A DNA stretch of 64,000 nucleotides from Dokdonia donghaensis DSW-1 (GCF_001653755.1 NZ_CP015125.1:122001-186000), one strand, 5' to 3'; positions 43,703-52,704 are shown, counted from the first letter of the stretch. The notes: generated by a model not told the origin, from the letters alone. Numbers and translations are program-made.

Positions 43703-43816
43703 TTTTAGAACTTTAAAAGTAATACCTCTTTCAAAAACATTTCACATAATTTTAAGAATTTTCGACCAAATACACAAAATCTATTTTACTGAGAAATAAA
43801 TAGCTCTTAATAGCCG

Positions 43817-43824
43817 TATATTTG
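43817..43824 (+). promoter_or_regulatory. -7 element of lepA
   Basis: TATATTTG, 13 to 19 bases before the two candidate ATG starts, so the leader is very short. Confidence 0.6.
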
Positions 43825-43843
43825 CACCCTATTTGCTATGACT

Positions 43844-45640
43844 ATGAAAAATATTAGAAATTTTTGCATTATTGCGCATATTGACCACGGTAAGAGTACA
43901 CTAGCAGACCGTCTCCTTGATGAGACCGCTACAGTTACAAAACGTGAAGCTCAGGCGCAATTACTAGATAGTATGGATTTGGAACGTGAGCGCGGTATTA
44001 CCATTAAGTCACACGCTATCCAGATGGAGTATAAATACAAAGGCGAAGATTACATCCTCAACCTCATAGACACACCTGGTCACGTAGATTTCTCGTATGA
44101 AGTATCGCGTAGTATAGCCGCTTGTGAAGGAGCTCTTCTAGTGGTGGATGCAGCACAGAGTATACAAGCACAAACTATCTCAAATCTTTATCTAGCACTA
44201 GAAAATGATCTAGAGATCATACCGGTACTTAACAAAGTAGATTTACCTAGTGCAAACCCTGAAGAGGTAACAGATGATATAGTAGACCTACTAGGTTGTG
44301 ATGCAGAAGAAGTAATTCCAGCATCTGCAAAGACAGGCATAGGTATTGAAGAAATTCTTGCTGCCGTTATAGAGCGCATTCCTGCTCCAAAGGGTAATCT
44401 AGATGAGCCATTACAAGCGCTTATTTTTGATAGTGTTTACAATCCTTTTAGAGGAGTAGAAACATACTTTAGAGTAATAAATGGTTCTATAAGAAAAAAC
44501 CAGCAAATAAAATTTGTCGCTACTGGAAACACTTATGGCGCAGATGAGGTAGGGACACTAAAACTCACACAAGCACCTAAGCAAGAAATAAAAGCCGGTG
44601 ATGTAGGATACCTTATTACAGGTATAAAAGATGCACGTGAGGTAAAAGTAGGTGATACTATTACAGACGCAAAGAACCCTACACAAAATGCAATTGCAGG
44701 TTTTGAAGACGTAAAACCTATGGTATTTGCAGGGATTTATCCCGTAGACACAGAAGACTATGAGGAGCTACGCAACTCTATGGAAAAACTACAGCTTAAT
44801 GATGCCTCTCTAGTATTTGAGCCAGAAAGTTCGGCGGCATTAGGTTTTGGATTTAGATGTGGATTCTTAGGGATGTTACACCTAGAGATTATACAAGAAA
44901 GATTAGAACGTGAGTTTGATATGACTGTTATTACAACAGTGCCTAACGTATCTTATCACGCGTTTACAAATAAACATCCAGATGATATTATTTTAGTAAA
45001 TAATCCATCAGACCTTCCAGATCCATCTAGTATGAATCGTGTTGAAGAGCCTTTTATAAAAGCTACGATTATTACAAAGTCTGACTTTGTAGGACCTGTA
45101 ATGTCATTATGTATAGAAAAGAGAGGTCAAATATCTAGCCAGACATACTTAACAACAGAGCGTGTTGAGCTTACTTTTGATATGCCACTTGCAGAGATTG
45201 TTTTTGATTTTTACGATCGTCTTAAAACAGTTTCAAAGGGATATGCGAGTTTTGACTACTCTCCTATAGGTATGAGAGCCTCAAAACTGGTTAAGGTAGA
45301 TGTACTTCTTAATGGGCAACCAGTAGATGCACTATCCGCGCTCTTACACCAAGACAATGCTTATGATATAGGTAAGCGTATGTGTGAGAAATTAAGAGAA
45401 CTTATCCCACGCCAGCAGTTCGATATTCCTATACAGGCTGCCATAGGTGCAAAAATCATCTCTCGTGAGACAGTAAAAGCACTACGTAAAGATGTAACGG
45501 CTAAGTGTTACGGTGGTGATATTTCGCGAAAGCGTAAACTTCTAGAAAAGCAGAAGAAAGGTAAGAAACGTATGCGTGCCGTGGGTAATGTAGAGATACC
45601 ACAAGAGGCGTTTATGGCGGTTCTTAAACTTAATGATTAA
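43844..45640 (+). CDS. lepA: Elongation factor 4 (LepA)
   Basis: Ribosome-associated GTPase of 598 residues from MKNIRNFCIIAHIDHGKST; ATG 43838 adds two residues. G1 is AHIDHGKS, G2 the RGITIKS segment, G3 DTPGHVDF and G4 NKVDLP. The LepA-specific C-terminal domain has GGDISRKRKLLEKQKKGKKRM. This last part contains ATTTCGCGAAAGCGTA, a near-copy of the palindrome explained by the conserved protein motif. Confidence 0.97.
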   Translation: MKNIRNFCIIAHIDHGKSTLADRLLDETATVTKREAQAQLLDSMDLERERGITIKSHAIQMEYKYKGEDYILNLIDTPGHVDFSYEVSRSIAACEGALLVVDAAQSIQAQTISNLYLALENDLEIIPVLNKVDLPSANPEEVTDDIVDLLGCDAEEVIPASAKTGIGIEEILAAVIERIPAPKGNLDEPLQALIFDSVYNPFRGVETYFRVINGSIRKNQQIKFVATGNTYGADEVGTLKLTQAPKQEIKAGDVGYLITGIKDAREVKVGDTITDAKNPTQNAIAGFEDVKPMVFAGIYPVDTEDYEELRNSMEKLQLNDASLVFEPESSAALGFGFRCGFLGMLHLEIIQERLEREFDMTVITTVPNVSYHAFTNKHPDDIILVNNPSDLPDPSSMNRVEEPFIKATIITKSDFVGPVMSLCIEKRGQISSQTYLTTERVELTFDMPLAEIVFDFYDRLKTVSKGYASFDYSPIGMRASKLVKVDVLLNGQPVDALSALLHQDNAYDIGKRMCEKLRELIPRQQFDIPIQAAIGAKIISRETVKALRKDVTAKCYGGDISRKRKLLEKQKKGKKRMRAVGNVEIPQEAFMAVLKLND

Positions 45641-45655
45641 GCATATATAAATTAT

Positions 45656-45691
45656 AAAAAAAGCTGCAAATATGATATTTGCAGCTTTTTT
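45656..45691. terminator. Bidirectional terminator between lepA and the THI5-like gene
   Basis: Stem AAGCTGCAAATA / TATTTGCAGCTT with loop TGA, A's on one side and T's on the other; serves both convergent genes. Confidence 0.9.
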
Positions 45692-45695
45692 ACTT

Positions 45696-46607
45696 TTACA
45701 ACAACTCGTTTGTAAAAATGGTATTGACATCTATAGGTTTTGTCTCAAGACCTTTATCATATAACCACTTTAAAAAAGTGCTTATAACTCCCTGATCCAT
45801 TTTCCCCCAAGAATCTCCTGTGCCAAATGCTTTTAAAGACATCTGTAATGCCTTTTTTAGATCTATCTCTTTATCCTTTTCTGGCACAAGTGATGCGAGT
45901 ATAGCAACAGCCTCTTCAGGTTGCTCCTTACAATACAGATAGCCTCGAGCAGTTGCTTTAAGGAAAGCTTGGTAAGCTTCCTTACGTGCTGCTATTTTAT
46001 TTTCATCTGCAACTATTACTGGTGAGTATGAGTAAGGCACCTTATAATCTGCCATTTTAAAATAGGTAAAATCATCACCCATCTCTTGCACCTGCACGCC
46101 TTCCCAATTTAAAAACACCCAAGTAGCATCATAAGCTCCTGCGATGAGGGCATCCCAAATACCCAGTTTATCTGGATACTCGAGTTGTAGCACTCCCTCG
46201 CCACCATCATTACGTATCATTTGCTTTACAATTTCATCTTCATATCGTGCCTTGTAAGAGGCATAAGTTTTATGATCTAAAGAACTAGGAGATGCAATAC
46301 CACTATCACGTTTAACCACAATAGCACTAACATCTTCTTGCAAGATAGCAGCAACCGCCTTAAGTGGGAAAGGACTTGCCTTTGTGCGGTAACTAAGCAA
46401 GCTCTCCGTAGGGCACAATGCCATATCTACCAGACCGAGTTCTACCTTCTTTGCCGGGGTGAGTTCATAATTATCTGCGGCGGGATTTTCTATAGCAACT
46501 TCTAGCCCTTCTTCTTTATAAAAGCCCTGTGCTTGAGCCACAAAAAAACCTATATGATTTATATTAGGCGTCCAGTCTAGTGCTATTTTAATGTGATTTG
46601 ATTTCAT
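45696..46607 (-). CDS. THI5/NMT1-like substrate-binding protein without signal peptide
   Basis: Periplasmic-binding-fold protein of 303 residues. The start IKIALDWTPNINHIGFFVAQAQGFYKEEGL is the THI5/NMT1 family mark, and VDMALCPTESLLSYR and DATWVFLNWEGV follow. It has no signal peptide or lipobox, and no permease or ATPase is next to it, so it may be cytoplasmic. Two options: a pyrimidine (HMP) precursor binder, or a THI5-type synthase that uses itself as substrate. The fungal CCCFC iron motif was not seen. It overlaps cutC by four bases. Confidence 0.8.
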   Translation of the reverse strand: MKSNHIKIALDWTPNINHIGFFVAQAQGFYKEEGLEVAIENPAADNYELTPAKKVELGLVDMALCPTESLLSYRTKASPFPLKAVAAILQEDVSAIVVKRDSGIASPSSLDHKTYASYKARYEDEIVKQMIRNDGGEGVLQLEYPDKLGIWDALIAGAYDATWVFLNWEGVQVQEMGDDFTYFKMADYKVPYSYSPVIVADENKIAARKEAYQAFLKATARGYLYCKEQPEEAVAILASLVPEKDKEIDLKKALQMSLKAFGTGDSWGKMDQGVISTFLKWLYDKGLETKPIDVNTIFTNELL

Positions 46608-47305
46608 TTTTTGATAAGTTTGATGAGTTGTTTTATAGTTTGTTGATTTGTATGTGTTTCTTTCTTTATGCTTTTTTGACGTGAAGAGTTTTCTATTACG
46701 CTTTCGCGAAAGCTGCCGTGCACTTCTTTAAAACCAGCATCTAAAAATTTTTCAACATTTGTAATTGAAACTCCGCCACCTGGCATAATAATAATGCGCT
46801 CCTTAGCCTGCTCACCTAATGATTTCAAAACATCAAATCCCTCAACAACATCTGGTTTTTGACCAGAAGTAAGAACGCGATCTACGCCTAGCTCTATAAG
46901 CTCCTCTAGACCTTTTACAGGATCTAGCACTTGATCAAACGCACGATGAAAAGTAAAAGACATTCCCTCACTAGCCTTTACAAGCTGTGATGTCCTTTTA
47001 AAGTCTATTGTATGATCACTGAGCAGCACGCCAGACACTATACCTTGCACACCCATAGACTTTGCAAAAGCAATATCACGCAACATCGTTTTAAACTCGC
47101 TATTTGAGTATATAAAATCACCAGCGCGCGGTCTTATAAGCACAAAAGATGTTATAGATAGTTCTTGCATCACCTTCTTAATAAGTGAGTGACTAGGTGT
47201 TACACCTCCTACTTCAAGCTGCTCGCATAACTCAATACGATGCGCACCTCCATCTTGCGCCGCTAGGGCACTCTCAAATGAATTTGCACAGACCTCAATT
47301 TTCAT
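46604..47305 (-). CDS. cutC: CutC family protein
   Basis: TIM-barrel protein of 233 residues. It begins MKIEVCANSFESALAAQDGGAHRIELC, with VLIRPRAGDFIY, GIVSGVL and MPGGGVSITNV. The historical role is copper homeostasis, but this is weakly supported, and cutC often sits with N-glycan genes in Bacteroidetes, as here next to GH92 and glycosylasparaginase. The palindrome at 46700-46713 encodes SFRES near the end. It is divergent from the GH92 gene. Confidence 0.93.
   Translation of the reverse strand: MKIEVCANSFESALAAQDGGAHRIELCEQLEVGGVTPSHSLIKKVMQELSITSFVLIRPRAGDFIYSNSEFKTMLRDIAFAKSMGVQGIVSGVLLSDHTIDFKRTSQLVKASEGMSFTFHRAFDQVLDPVKGLEELIELGVDRVLTSGQKPDVVEGFDVLKSLGEQAKERIIIMPGGGVSITNVEKFLDAGFKEVHGSFRESVIENSSRQKSIKKETHTNQQTIKQLIKLIKK
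46700..46713. repeat. Palindrome copy 14, genic (SFRES)
   Basis: 14-base palindrome in cutC, read in the third frame as HGSFRESV near the C-terminus. Confidence 0.95.
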
Positions 47306-47407
47306 ATACTAAAGGTACTAAACCTAAAATCACTGTCAAATTTTGCGAGAGCTATCTCGTATAGCTTTAGAGCTTTTATTATCTTAGACACAAACCAATA
47401 CTTGCAA

Positions 47408-50356
47408 ATGCGTCACCTACTTAGCTTATTAATTGCAGCAATATTTATTACCTCGTGTAAACACGTAACTGAGACCACTCCTGCACAAAAGGACCAAGCG
47501 CTTATAAATTATGTAAATCCATTTATAGGCACAGGCGGTCACGGGCATACTTACCCTGGTGCTACAATGCCCTTTGGGATGATGCAATTAAGTCCAGATA
47601 CAAGACTAGATGGCTGGGATGGCTGCTCCGGTTATCACTATGATGATGAATACATCTATGGTTTTAGCCATACACACTTAAGTGGGACCGGCGTTTCAGA
47701 CTATGGTGACATTTTACTTATGCCGTCCAATACCATACGTTTTAATAACGGCGCAAATGGTAAAAAAGGATATCGTGATCACTTCTCTCACGATAATGAA
47801 ATTGCCCAACCGGGATACTACAAAGTACACCTAGATAGTACAAATATAGACGTAGAGCTTACGGTTTCTCAACGCAGTGGTGTTCATAAATACGCTTTCG
47901 CGAAAGCGGACTCCCTCAACAACTACCTCATCGTAGATCTTGACCATAGAGACGAAGTGCTAAGCGCCTCTTGGGAAGTCATTAAAGAAAATGACGACCA
48001 GCAACTATATACCGAAATGCAAGGCCATCGTCACAGTAAAGCGTGGGCGTCAAAACAATTACTTTATTACTATCTCAAAACCTCACACCCTTTTAAATAC
48101 ATCAAAGACCCACAGTCTAAAAGCAATAAAGTGGCTCTTAAGTTTGAGAATCCCAGCAATGAGCCTGTGATCATAAAAATAGGAATCTCTGCAATAGATG
48201 AGAAGGGTGCAAAACAAAACTTAGAAACAGAGATAGGCGACAAAACCTTTGAGCAAGTAAAAGCAACTGCTCAAAGTACCTGGGAGAAACAACTAGAAAA
48301 AATTATCGTTGAGACAGACAACACAACATATAAAACTAACTTTTACACCTCGCTCTATCACACGATGCTTGCGCCTAATATTTATCAAGATATAGACGGT
48401 CGCTACCGAGGTATGGATCTTGAAATTCATCAAACTACAGATTTTGATTACTATAGTGTTTTCTCACTTTGGGATACATATCGCGCGGCACACCCGCTGT
48501 ACACCATTATAGAAGAGCAACGCACAAATGATTTTATAAACACCTTTATTGCAAAATATGACGAGGGTGGTATAATGCCTATATGGGATCTTTCTGGTAA
48601 TTACACAGGATGTATGATAGGATATCACGCCGTGCCAGTTATAGCAGATGCATATATGAAAGGCATAAGAGACTACGATACAGATCGTGCCTTTGAGGCG
48701 ATGCTACATAGCGCATCACAAGATAAACTAGGTCTAGACTCCTATAAAAAATATGGATTTATACCCACAGAAATGGAAGCAGAGTCTGTTTCAAAAACGT
48801 TAGAATATGCCTATGACGACTGGACTATAGCCCTAATGGCTCAAGAAAGAGGTGACGAAGAAAGCTATAAAACGTATATCCAAAGAGCACAAAACTATAA
48901 GAATGTATATGACCCAAAATCAGGGTTTATGCGAGGTAGAATGCGCAATAGCTGGTTCTCGCCATTTGACCCCTACGAGGTAAACTTTAATTATACAGAG
49001 GCAAACTCTTGGCAATACAGCTTTTATGTACCTCAAGACGTAAGTGGCTTTATAGATCTTGTGGGTGGAAAAAAGGCGATGGATAAAAAGCTAGATGCCC
49101 TTTTTACAGCACAGCAAGAAACTTCTGGAAGGCACCAGCAAGACATCACAGGCTTGATAGGTCAGTATGCACACGGTAATGAGCCTAGTCATCATATGGC
49201 GTATCTCTATAACTATATTCATAAACCGTGGAAAACTCAAAAGCGTGTGCACGAGATTCTTACTACTATGTATAGAGGCACTCCAGACGGTATCTCTGGT
49301 AATGAAGATTGTGGCCAGATGAGTGCTTGGTATGTACTCAGCTCGCTAGGGTTTTACCCCGTGACACCGGGAAGCAACACCTATGCAATAGGTACACCTC
49401 TTTTTGACAAAGCCACGATTTACTTAGAAAATGGCAATAATTTTACTATAGAAGCCAGCAATGTATCTGACAATAACATCCATATAAAAAATGCTTCTAT
49501 AAATGGTAAGGCACACCCCTACTCTTACATAAACCATAAAGATATTATGGCTGGTGGCCTCTTGCAATTTGATATGTCCAGCACTCCTGGTAGATGGGGT
49601 AAGCATCCAGCGCACAGCCCAAAAACTGCCATAACAGAACATCTCATTGTAGCTGCACCGTTTATCGCAAGTGGCGATATTACTTTTACAGAAAATACTA
49701 CTGTTGCATTACAGTCTACAGATAAAGATGCAGAGATATACTTTGCTCTTAAAGAAGATGGTGAGACCTTTAAACGATATAGAAAACCCATTACCATAAC
49801 ATCAGATACAGAGTTACGTACTTATGCCATTTCAAGACACGGCAAAAGTGCTACAATCGCCACCCCTTTTCATAAAATAAATGATGCTTACAAAGTGACT
49901 CTCGAGACTACTTATGCAAATGAATACAGTGCAGGCGGAGAGAATGCCTTAATAGATGGCATAAGAGGTTCAAAAGAATACCGATCTGGCACCTGGCAAG
50001 GATACAATAATCAAGATGTAGTTGCTACACTCGATCTAGGAGAAGTAAAAAATATAAACGCTATTGCTACCTCATTTCTACAAGACCAACGCAGCTGGAT
50101 TTTTTACCCTACAGAGGTTAGCTTTTTCACCTCTGTAGATGGCACCACTTTTACACCCTACTATAATCAAGATATAGATGCAACTATAGAAAGTGAAGAG
50201 ACTTTAATTAAAACAGTAGCAGCATCTCAAGATGAGCAAGCAGCTAGATACATAAAGGTTATAGCAAAGACGGTAGGAGACTTACCTAGCTGGCACTTAG
50301 GTCATACGTATGATGGCAAAAGCTGGATATTTATAGATGAACTTATAGTTAAGTAG
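47408..50356 (+). CDS. GH92 alpha-mannosidase lipoprotein with F5/8-type C-terminal domain
   Basis: Glycoside hydrolase of 982 residues with lipobox ITSC. The GH92 catalytic region (about 30-735) has VNPFIGTGGHGHTYPGATMPFGM, SHTHLSGTG, and the active-site GNEDCGQMSAWYVLSSLGFYPV near 630. Next come a chitobiase-C-like domain (about 745-825) and a discoidin/F5/8-type carbohydrate-binding domain (about 830-982). It removes mannose from N-glycans, calcium-dependently. ATG 47408 is used instead of TTG 47402. A palindrome encodes AFAKA at about 163. Confidence 0.95.
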   Translation: MRHLLSLLIAAIFITSCKHVTETTPAQKDQALINYVNPFIGTGGHGHTYPGATMPFGMMQLSPDTRLDGWDGCSGYHYDDEYIYGFSHTHLSGTGVSDYGDILLMPSNTIRFNNGANGKKGYRDHFSHDNEIAQPGYYKVHLDSTNIDVELTVSQRSGVHKYAFAKADSLNNYLIVDLDHRDEVLSASWEVIKENDDQQLYTEMQGHRHSKAWASKQLLYYYLKTSHPFKYIKDPQSKSNKVALKFENPSNEPVIIKIGISAIDEKGAKQNLETEIGDKTFEQVKATAQSTWEKQLEKIIVETDNTTYKTNFYTSLYHTMLAPNIYQDIDGRYRGMDLEIHQTTDFDYYSVFSLWDTYRAAHPLYTIIEEQRTNDFINTFIAKYDEGGIMPIWDLSGNYTGCMIGYHAVPVIADAYMKGIRDYDTDRAFEAMLHSASQDKLGLDSYKKYGFIPTEMEAESVSKTLEYAYDDWTIALMAQERGDEESYKTYIQRAQNYKNVYDPKSGFMRGRMRNSWFSPFDPYEVNFNYTEANSWQYSFYVPQDVSGFIDLVGGKKAMDKKLDALFTAQQETSGRHQQDITGLIGQYAHGNEPSHHMAYLYNYIHKPWKTQKRVHEILTTMYRGTPDGISGNEDCGQMSAWYVLSSLGFYPVTPGSNTYAIGTPLFDKATIYLENGNNFTIEASNVSDNNIHIKNASINGKAHPYSYINHKDIMAGGLLQFDMSSTPGRWGKHPAHSPKTAITEHLIVAAPFIASGDITFTENTTVALQSTDKDAEIYFALKEDGETFKRYRKPITITSDTELRTYAISRHGKSATIATPFHKINDAYKVTLETTYANEYSAGGENALIDGIRGSKEYRSGTWQGYNNQDVVATLDLGEVKNINAIATSFLQDQRSWIFYPTEVSFFTSVDGTTFTPYYNQDIDATIESEETLIKTVAASQDEQAARYIKVIAKTVGDLPSWHLGHTYDGKSWIFIDELIVK
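47892..47908. repeat. Palindrome copy 15, genic (AFAKA)
   Basis: 17-base palindrome in the GH92 gene, read as KYAFAKADS, in a loop of the N-terminal sandwich domain. Confidence 0.95.
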
Positions 50357-50358
50357 CA

Positions 50359-51165
50359 ATGACAACACCCTTAGTAACCATACACTGGCTCAAAGAGAAC
50401 AAAGAAGATAAGAACCTTATAGTACTAGACGCAAGTCAAGAGTATGATGAGGGCAACACCATAAAAGGAGCAGTTCATTTTGATATCAAAAACACCTTTA
50501 GCGATACTAAAAGTGCATACCCTAACACATTCCCCAGTGAAAAGCAGTTTGAAGAGGAGTGTAGAAAACTTGGCATTACAAAAAAATCAAAAATTGTTGT
50601 TTTTGACAGTAAAGGAATTTTCACCAGCCCTAGAGTATGGTGGATGTTTACCGTAATGAGTCACAAGACAGTAGCTGTACTTGATGGTGGTCTACCAGCT
50701 TGGAACAGCGCAGGACTTAAATCCCTAGAAGTTAATAAACCAAAAGAACTTCCCACCTCATTTAAAGCACATAAAAATGAAGCAGCCATATACCATTATG
50801 AGCAAATAGTAGATAATTGTAATTCACAAGAGTGCCAGCTTATAGATGCAAGATCACCAGGCCGTTTTAATGGTACAGCTCCAGAGCCACGAGCTCACTT
50901 ACAAAGCGGTCATATAAAAAACGCGCTTAACCTCCCCTATACTCAAGTGTTATCTAATGATTATTACAAGCCAAAAGAAGAACTAGAAGAACTATTTAGG
51001 GATCTACATATAGACAAACGTCCTATTATATTTAGCTGTGGTTCTGGGATAACGGCTTGCATTATTCTGCTGGCCTTTACCCTAGTTTCAGATCAAGAGT
51101 CATATGTATATGATGGTTCTTGGACAGAGTGGGCAGAGCGAAATAAATGCTACACACAAGTATAA
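50359..51165 (+). CDS. Sulfurtransferase with two rhodanese domains
   Basis: Thiosulfate/3-mercaptopyruvate sulfurtransferase of 268 residues. The first domain (about 5-125) has LDASQEYDEGNTIKGAVHF, and the second (about 150-268) has LIDARSPGRFNGTAPEPR and the active Cys 227 in CGSGITA, favouring a mercaptopyruvate-type loop. No signal peptide. The start is two bases after the GH92 stop, so they are co-transcribed. Confidence 0.93.
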   Translation: MTTPLVTIHWLKENKEDKNLIVLDASQEYDEGNTIKGAVHFDIKNTFSDTKSAYPNTFPSEKQFEEECRKLGITKKSKIVVFDSKGIFTSPRVWWMFTVMSHKTVAVLDGGLPAWNSAGLKSLEVNKPKELPTSFKAHKNEAAIYHYEQIVDNCNSQECQLIDARSPGRFNGTAPEPRAHLQSGHIKNALNLPYTQVLSNDYYKPKEELEELFRDLHIDKRPIIFSCGSGITACIILLAFTLVSDQESYVYDGSWTEWAERNKCYTQV

Positions 51166-51199
51166 CAAGGCTACTTTAAAAATATAAGACGCACCTATT

Positions 51200-52213
51200 A
51201 TGAATAGAAGAAAATTTATAAATCGTTCGGCAGTAGCTGGGGCGGGTATTGCTACTGGAGCAAGTATACTTGGTTGTGATGATAATGATAAAAATAGCAA
51301 GGATAATAATTCCGCTTTCGCGAAAGCGCAACAAAAACCAGCACCCATCGCTATCTGTACTTGGGGATTTTCTGGCGCTACACAAAAAGCTGGGGAATTA
51401 CTCACCAAAGGCTCTTCTGCTCTAGATGCAGTCGTTGCCGGTGTTGCCGTTGAAGAAGAAAATATAGAAAACACCACGGTGGGCATAGGTGCAACTCCAG
51501 ACAGAGAGGGTAATGTAACTCTAGATGCCTGTGTTATGAATCCAGAGGGTGACTGTGGTGCAGTGCTCGCCGTAGAAAATATTGTAAACGTAGCGGCCCT
51601 TGCTCGCAAGGTAATGGAAGACACACCACACGTGATACTTGCGGGTAAAGGTGCAGAGGAGTTTGCATACCAGCAGGGATTTAAAAAAGAAAATCTACTC
51701 ACAGAAGAGCGTAAAAATGCCTGGCAAGAATGGCTTAAAACTAGTGACTACAAACCAAAGATTAATATAGAAAATCACGATACTATAGGAATGCTTGCTA
51801 TTGATAAAGATGGTGACATCGCAGGTGTATGTACAACCTCAGGCTTAGGATATAAGATGAAAGGTCGCGTGGGAGATTCTCCCATTATAGGCTCTGGATT
51901 ATTTATAGATAACGAAGTAGGCGGTGCAGTGGCTACAGGTATGGGTGAAGAAGTTTTAAAAACAGTAGGAAGCTTCTTAATAGTAGAGTTAATGCGCGGC
52001 GGAATGAGCCCCCAAAAAGCCTGCGAAGAAGCTATTACAAGAATTACAAAAAAAGGACCTAGGTATAAAGATTTTCAAATAGCCTACATCGCCATAAATA
52101 AATCTGGCGAGGTAGGAAGCCACTGTATACATAAAGGTTTTACAATGATGAAATATCAAAATGGTGAGAATAAAAATATAACTTCTAGCTACTACAATAG
52201 TGATAAAAGCTGA
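51200..52213 (+). CDS. N4-(beta-N-acetylglucosaminyl)-L-asparaginase
   Basis: Ntn-hydrolase of 337 residues that splits the GlcNAc-Asn bond left after glycan and protein breakdown. A Tat-type start (MNRRKFINRS) with a lipobox (SILGC, Cys 26) exports it. The autocleavage Thr 195 is in ENHDTIGMLA, and GDSPIIGSGLFIDNEVGGAVATGMGE forms the substrate pocket. A palindrome encodes AFAKA (39-43) in the linker between lipid anchor and enzyme. Its link with GH92 completes an N-glycan route. Confidence 0.95.
   Translation: MNRRKFINRSAVAGAGIATGASILGCDDNDKNSKDNNSAFAKAQQKPAPIAICTWGFSGATQKAGELLTKGSSALDAVVAGVAVEEENIENTTVGIGATPDREGNVTLDACVMNPEGDCGAVLAVENIVNVAALARKVMEDTPHVILAGKGAEEFAYQQGFKKENLLTEERKNAWQEWLKTSDYKPKINIENHDTIGMLAIDKDGDIAGVCTTSGLGYKMKGRVGDSPIIGSGLFIDNEVGGAVATGMGEEVLKTVGSFLIVELMRGGMSPQKACEEAITRITKKGPRYKDFQIAYIAINKSGEVGSHCIHKGFTMMKYQNGENKNITSSYYNSDKS
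51313..51328. repeat. Palindrome copy 16, genic (AFAKA)
   Basis: 16-base palindrome in the glycosylasparaginase linker, read as SAFAKAQQ. Confidence 0.95.
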
Positions 52214-52412
52214 ATCTACAACCAAAATTATCTTAATAAATAGACGTGAAGCATATTTTTAACGACCAACTACTCAATTAAAGATTTATGGATTTTTAAC
52301 AATGTAGTCATTATAAAAATCTACTATCTTTAACCCTTGAAATTCAACTATATAATTAACAATCTTGTTAATCCTTTTAAAAAGGAACAATAAACAAATC
52401 AAAGAATTGTTA

Positions 52413-52420
52413 TATATTTG
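52413..52420 (+). promoter_or_regulatory. -7 element of the candidate small RNA
   Basis: TATATTTG, about 7 bases before the inferred RNA start; no ideal TTG upstream. Confidence 0.5.
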
Positions 52421-52426
52421 TATATG

Positions 52427-52523
52427 CCTTAGGGCGAAAAATATTTAAGACTGTTGTAATTGACTTTTAATAATCAATTATGATTTGGGGTGAAAGCCAA
52501 GCATTTTTGCTTGGCTTTCTTTA
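52427..52523 (+). ncRNA. Candidate small RNA of about 97 bases
   Basis: Starts after a TAnnTTTG box and ends in an 11-base-pair hairpin (AAAGCCAAGCA / TGCTTGGCTTT, 52493-52518). Between them a second stem forms from TGTTGTAATTGA and TCAATTATGATT with G-T pairs. No convincing reading frame: a 41-codon frame crosses the terminator. The size fits flavobacterial 6S-like RNA, but I cannot confirm this. Confidence 0.42.
52493..52523 (+). terminator. Terminator of the candidate small RNA
   Basis: Stem AAAGCCAAGCA / TGCTTGGCTTT around TTTT, followed by CTTTATT. Confidence 0.8.
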
Positions 52524-52648
52524 TTCCCAAATGTTAGGTTTTTTTCTACTTCGTTTTAATGAGGCTAGTTCATTGTATTTGAAAATGATTTTTTTTCTTA
52601 GCCTCGTATAATTTATTAACAGTGCCCGCTATTCCGGATGCATCTTCT

Positions 52649-52656
52649 TACATTTG
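52649..52656 (+). promoter_or_regulatory. -7 element before polA
   Basis: TACATTTG, 48 bases before the GTG start, with a palindrome copy lying in the leader between. Confidence 0.5.
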
Positions 52657-52668
52657 AGTTTATCGTAC

Positions 52669-52688
52669 TACGCTTTCGCGAAAGCGTA
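52669..52688. repeat. Palindrome copy 17, polA leader
   Basis: 20-base perfect palindrome 16 bases upstream of the polA start; could form a hairpin near the initiation site. Confidence 0.95.
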
Positions 52689-52704
52689 ATAAAACCCATC
52701 TCCA

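Larger units (their letters stand above)
52214..52704. other. 490-base intergenic region with ncRNA candidate and polA leader
   Basis: Holds a -7 box (52413-52420), a terminator-ended candidate small RNA, a TACATTTG -7 box for polA (52649-52656), and a 20-base palindrome (52669-52688) in the expected polA leader. The first 200 bases show nothing clear. Confidence 0.6.

Noticed and set aside
43708..43740. ATG at 43740 (- strand) as the start of the TonB-type barrel with a frameshift
   Set aside because: The frame stops after eleven codons. It needs an unproven frameshift, whereas an ATT start needs none; kept only as an alternative.
45519..45537. TTTCGCGAAAGCGT near the end of lepA as another palindrome copy
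   Set aside because: Only one arm is complete and the DNA encodes the conserved LepA motif GGDISRKRKL, so protein constraint explains it.
52480..52605. Short open frame beginning MIWGESQAFLLGF over the small RNA terminator
   Set aside because: It crosses a strong terminator hairpin and has no coding features beyond the stem sequence itself.
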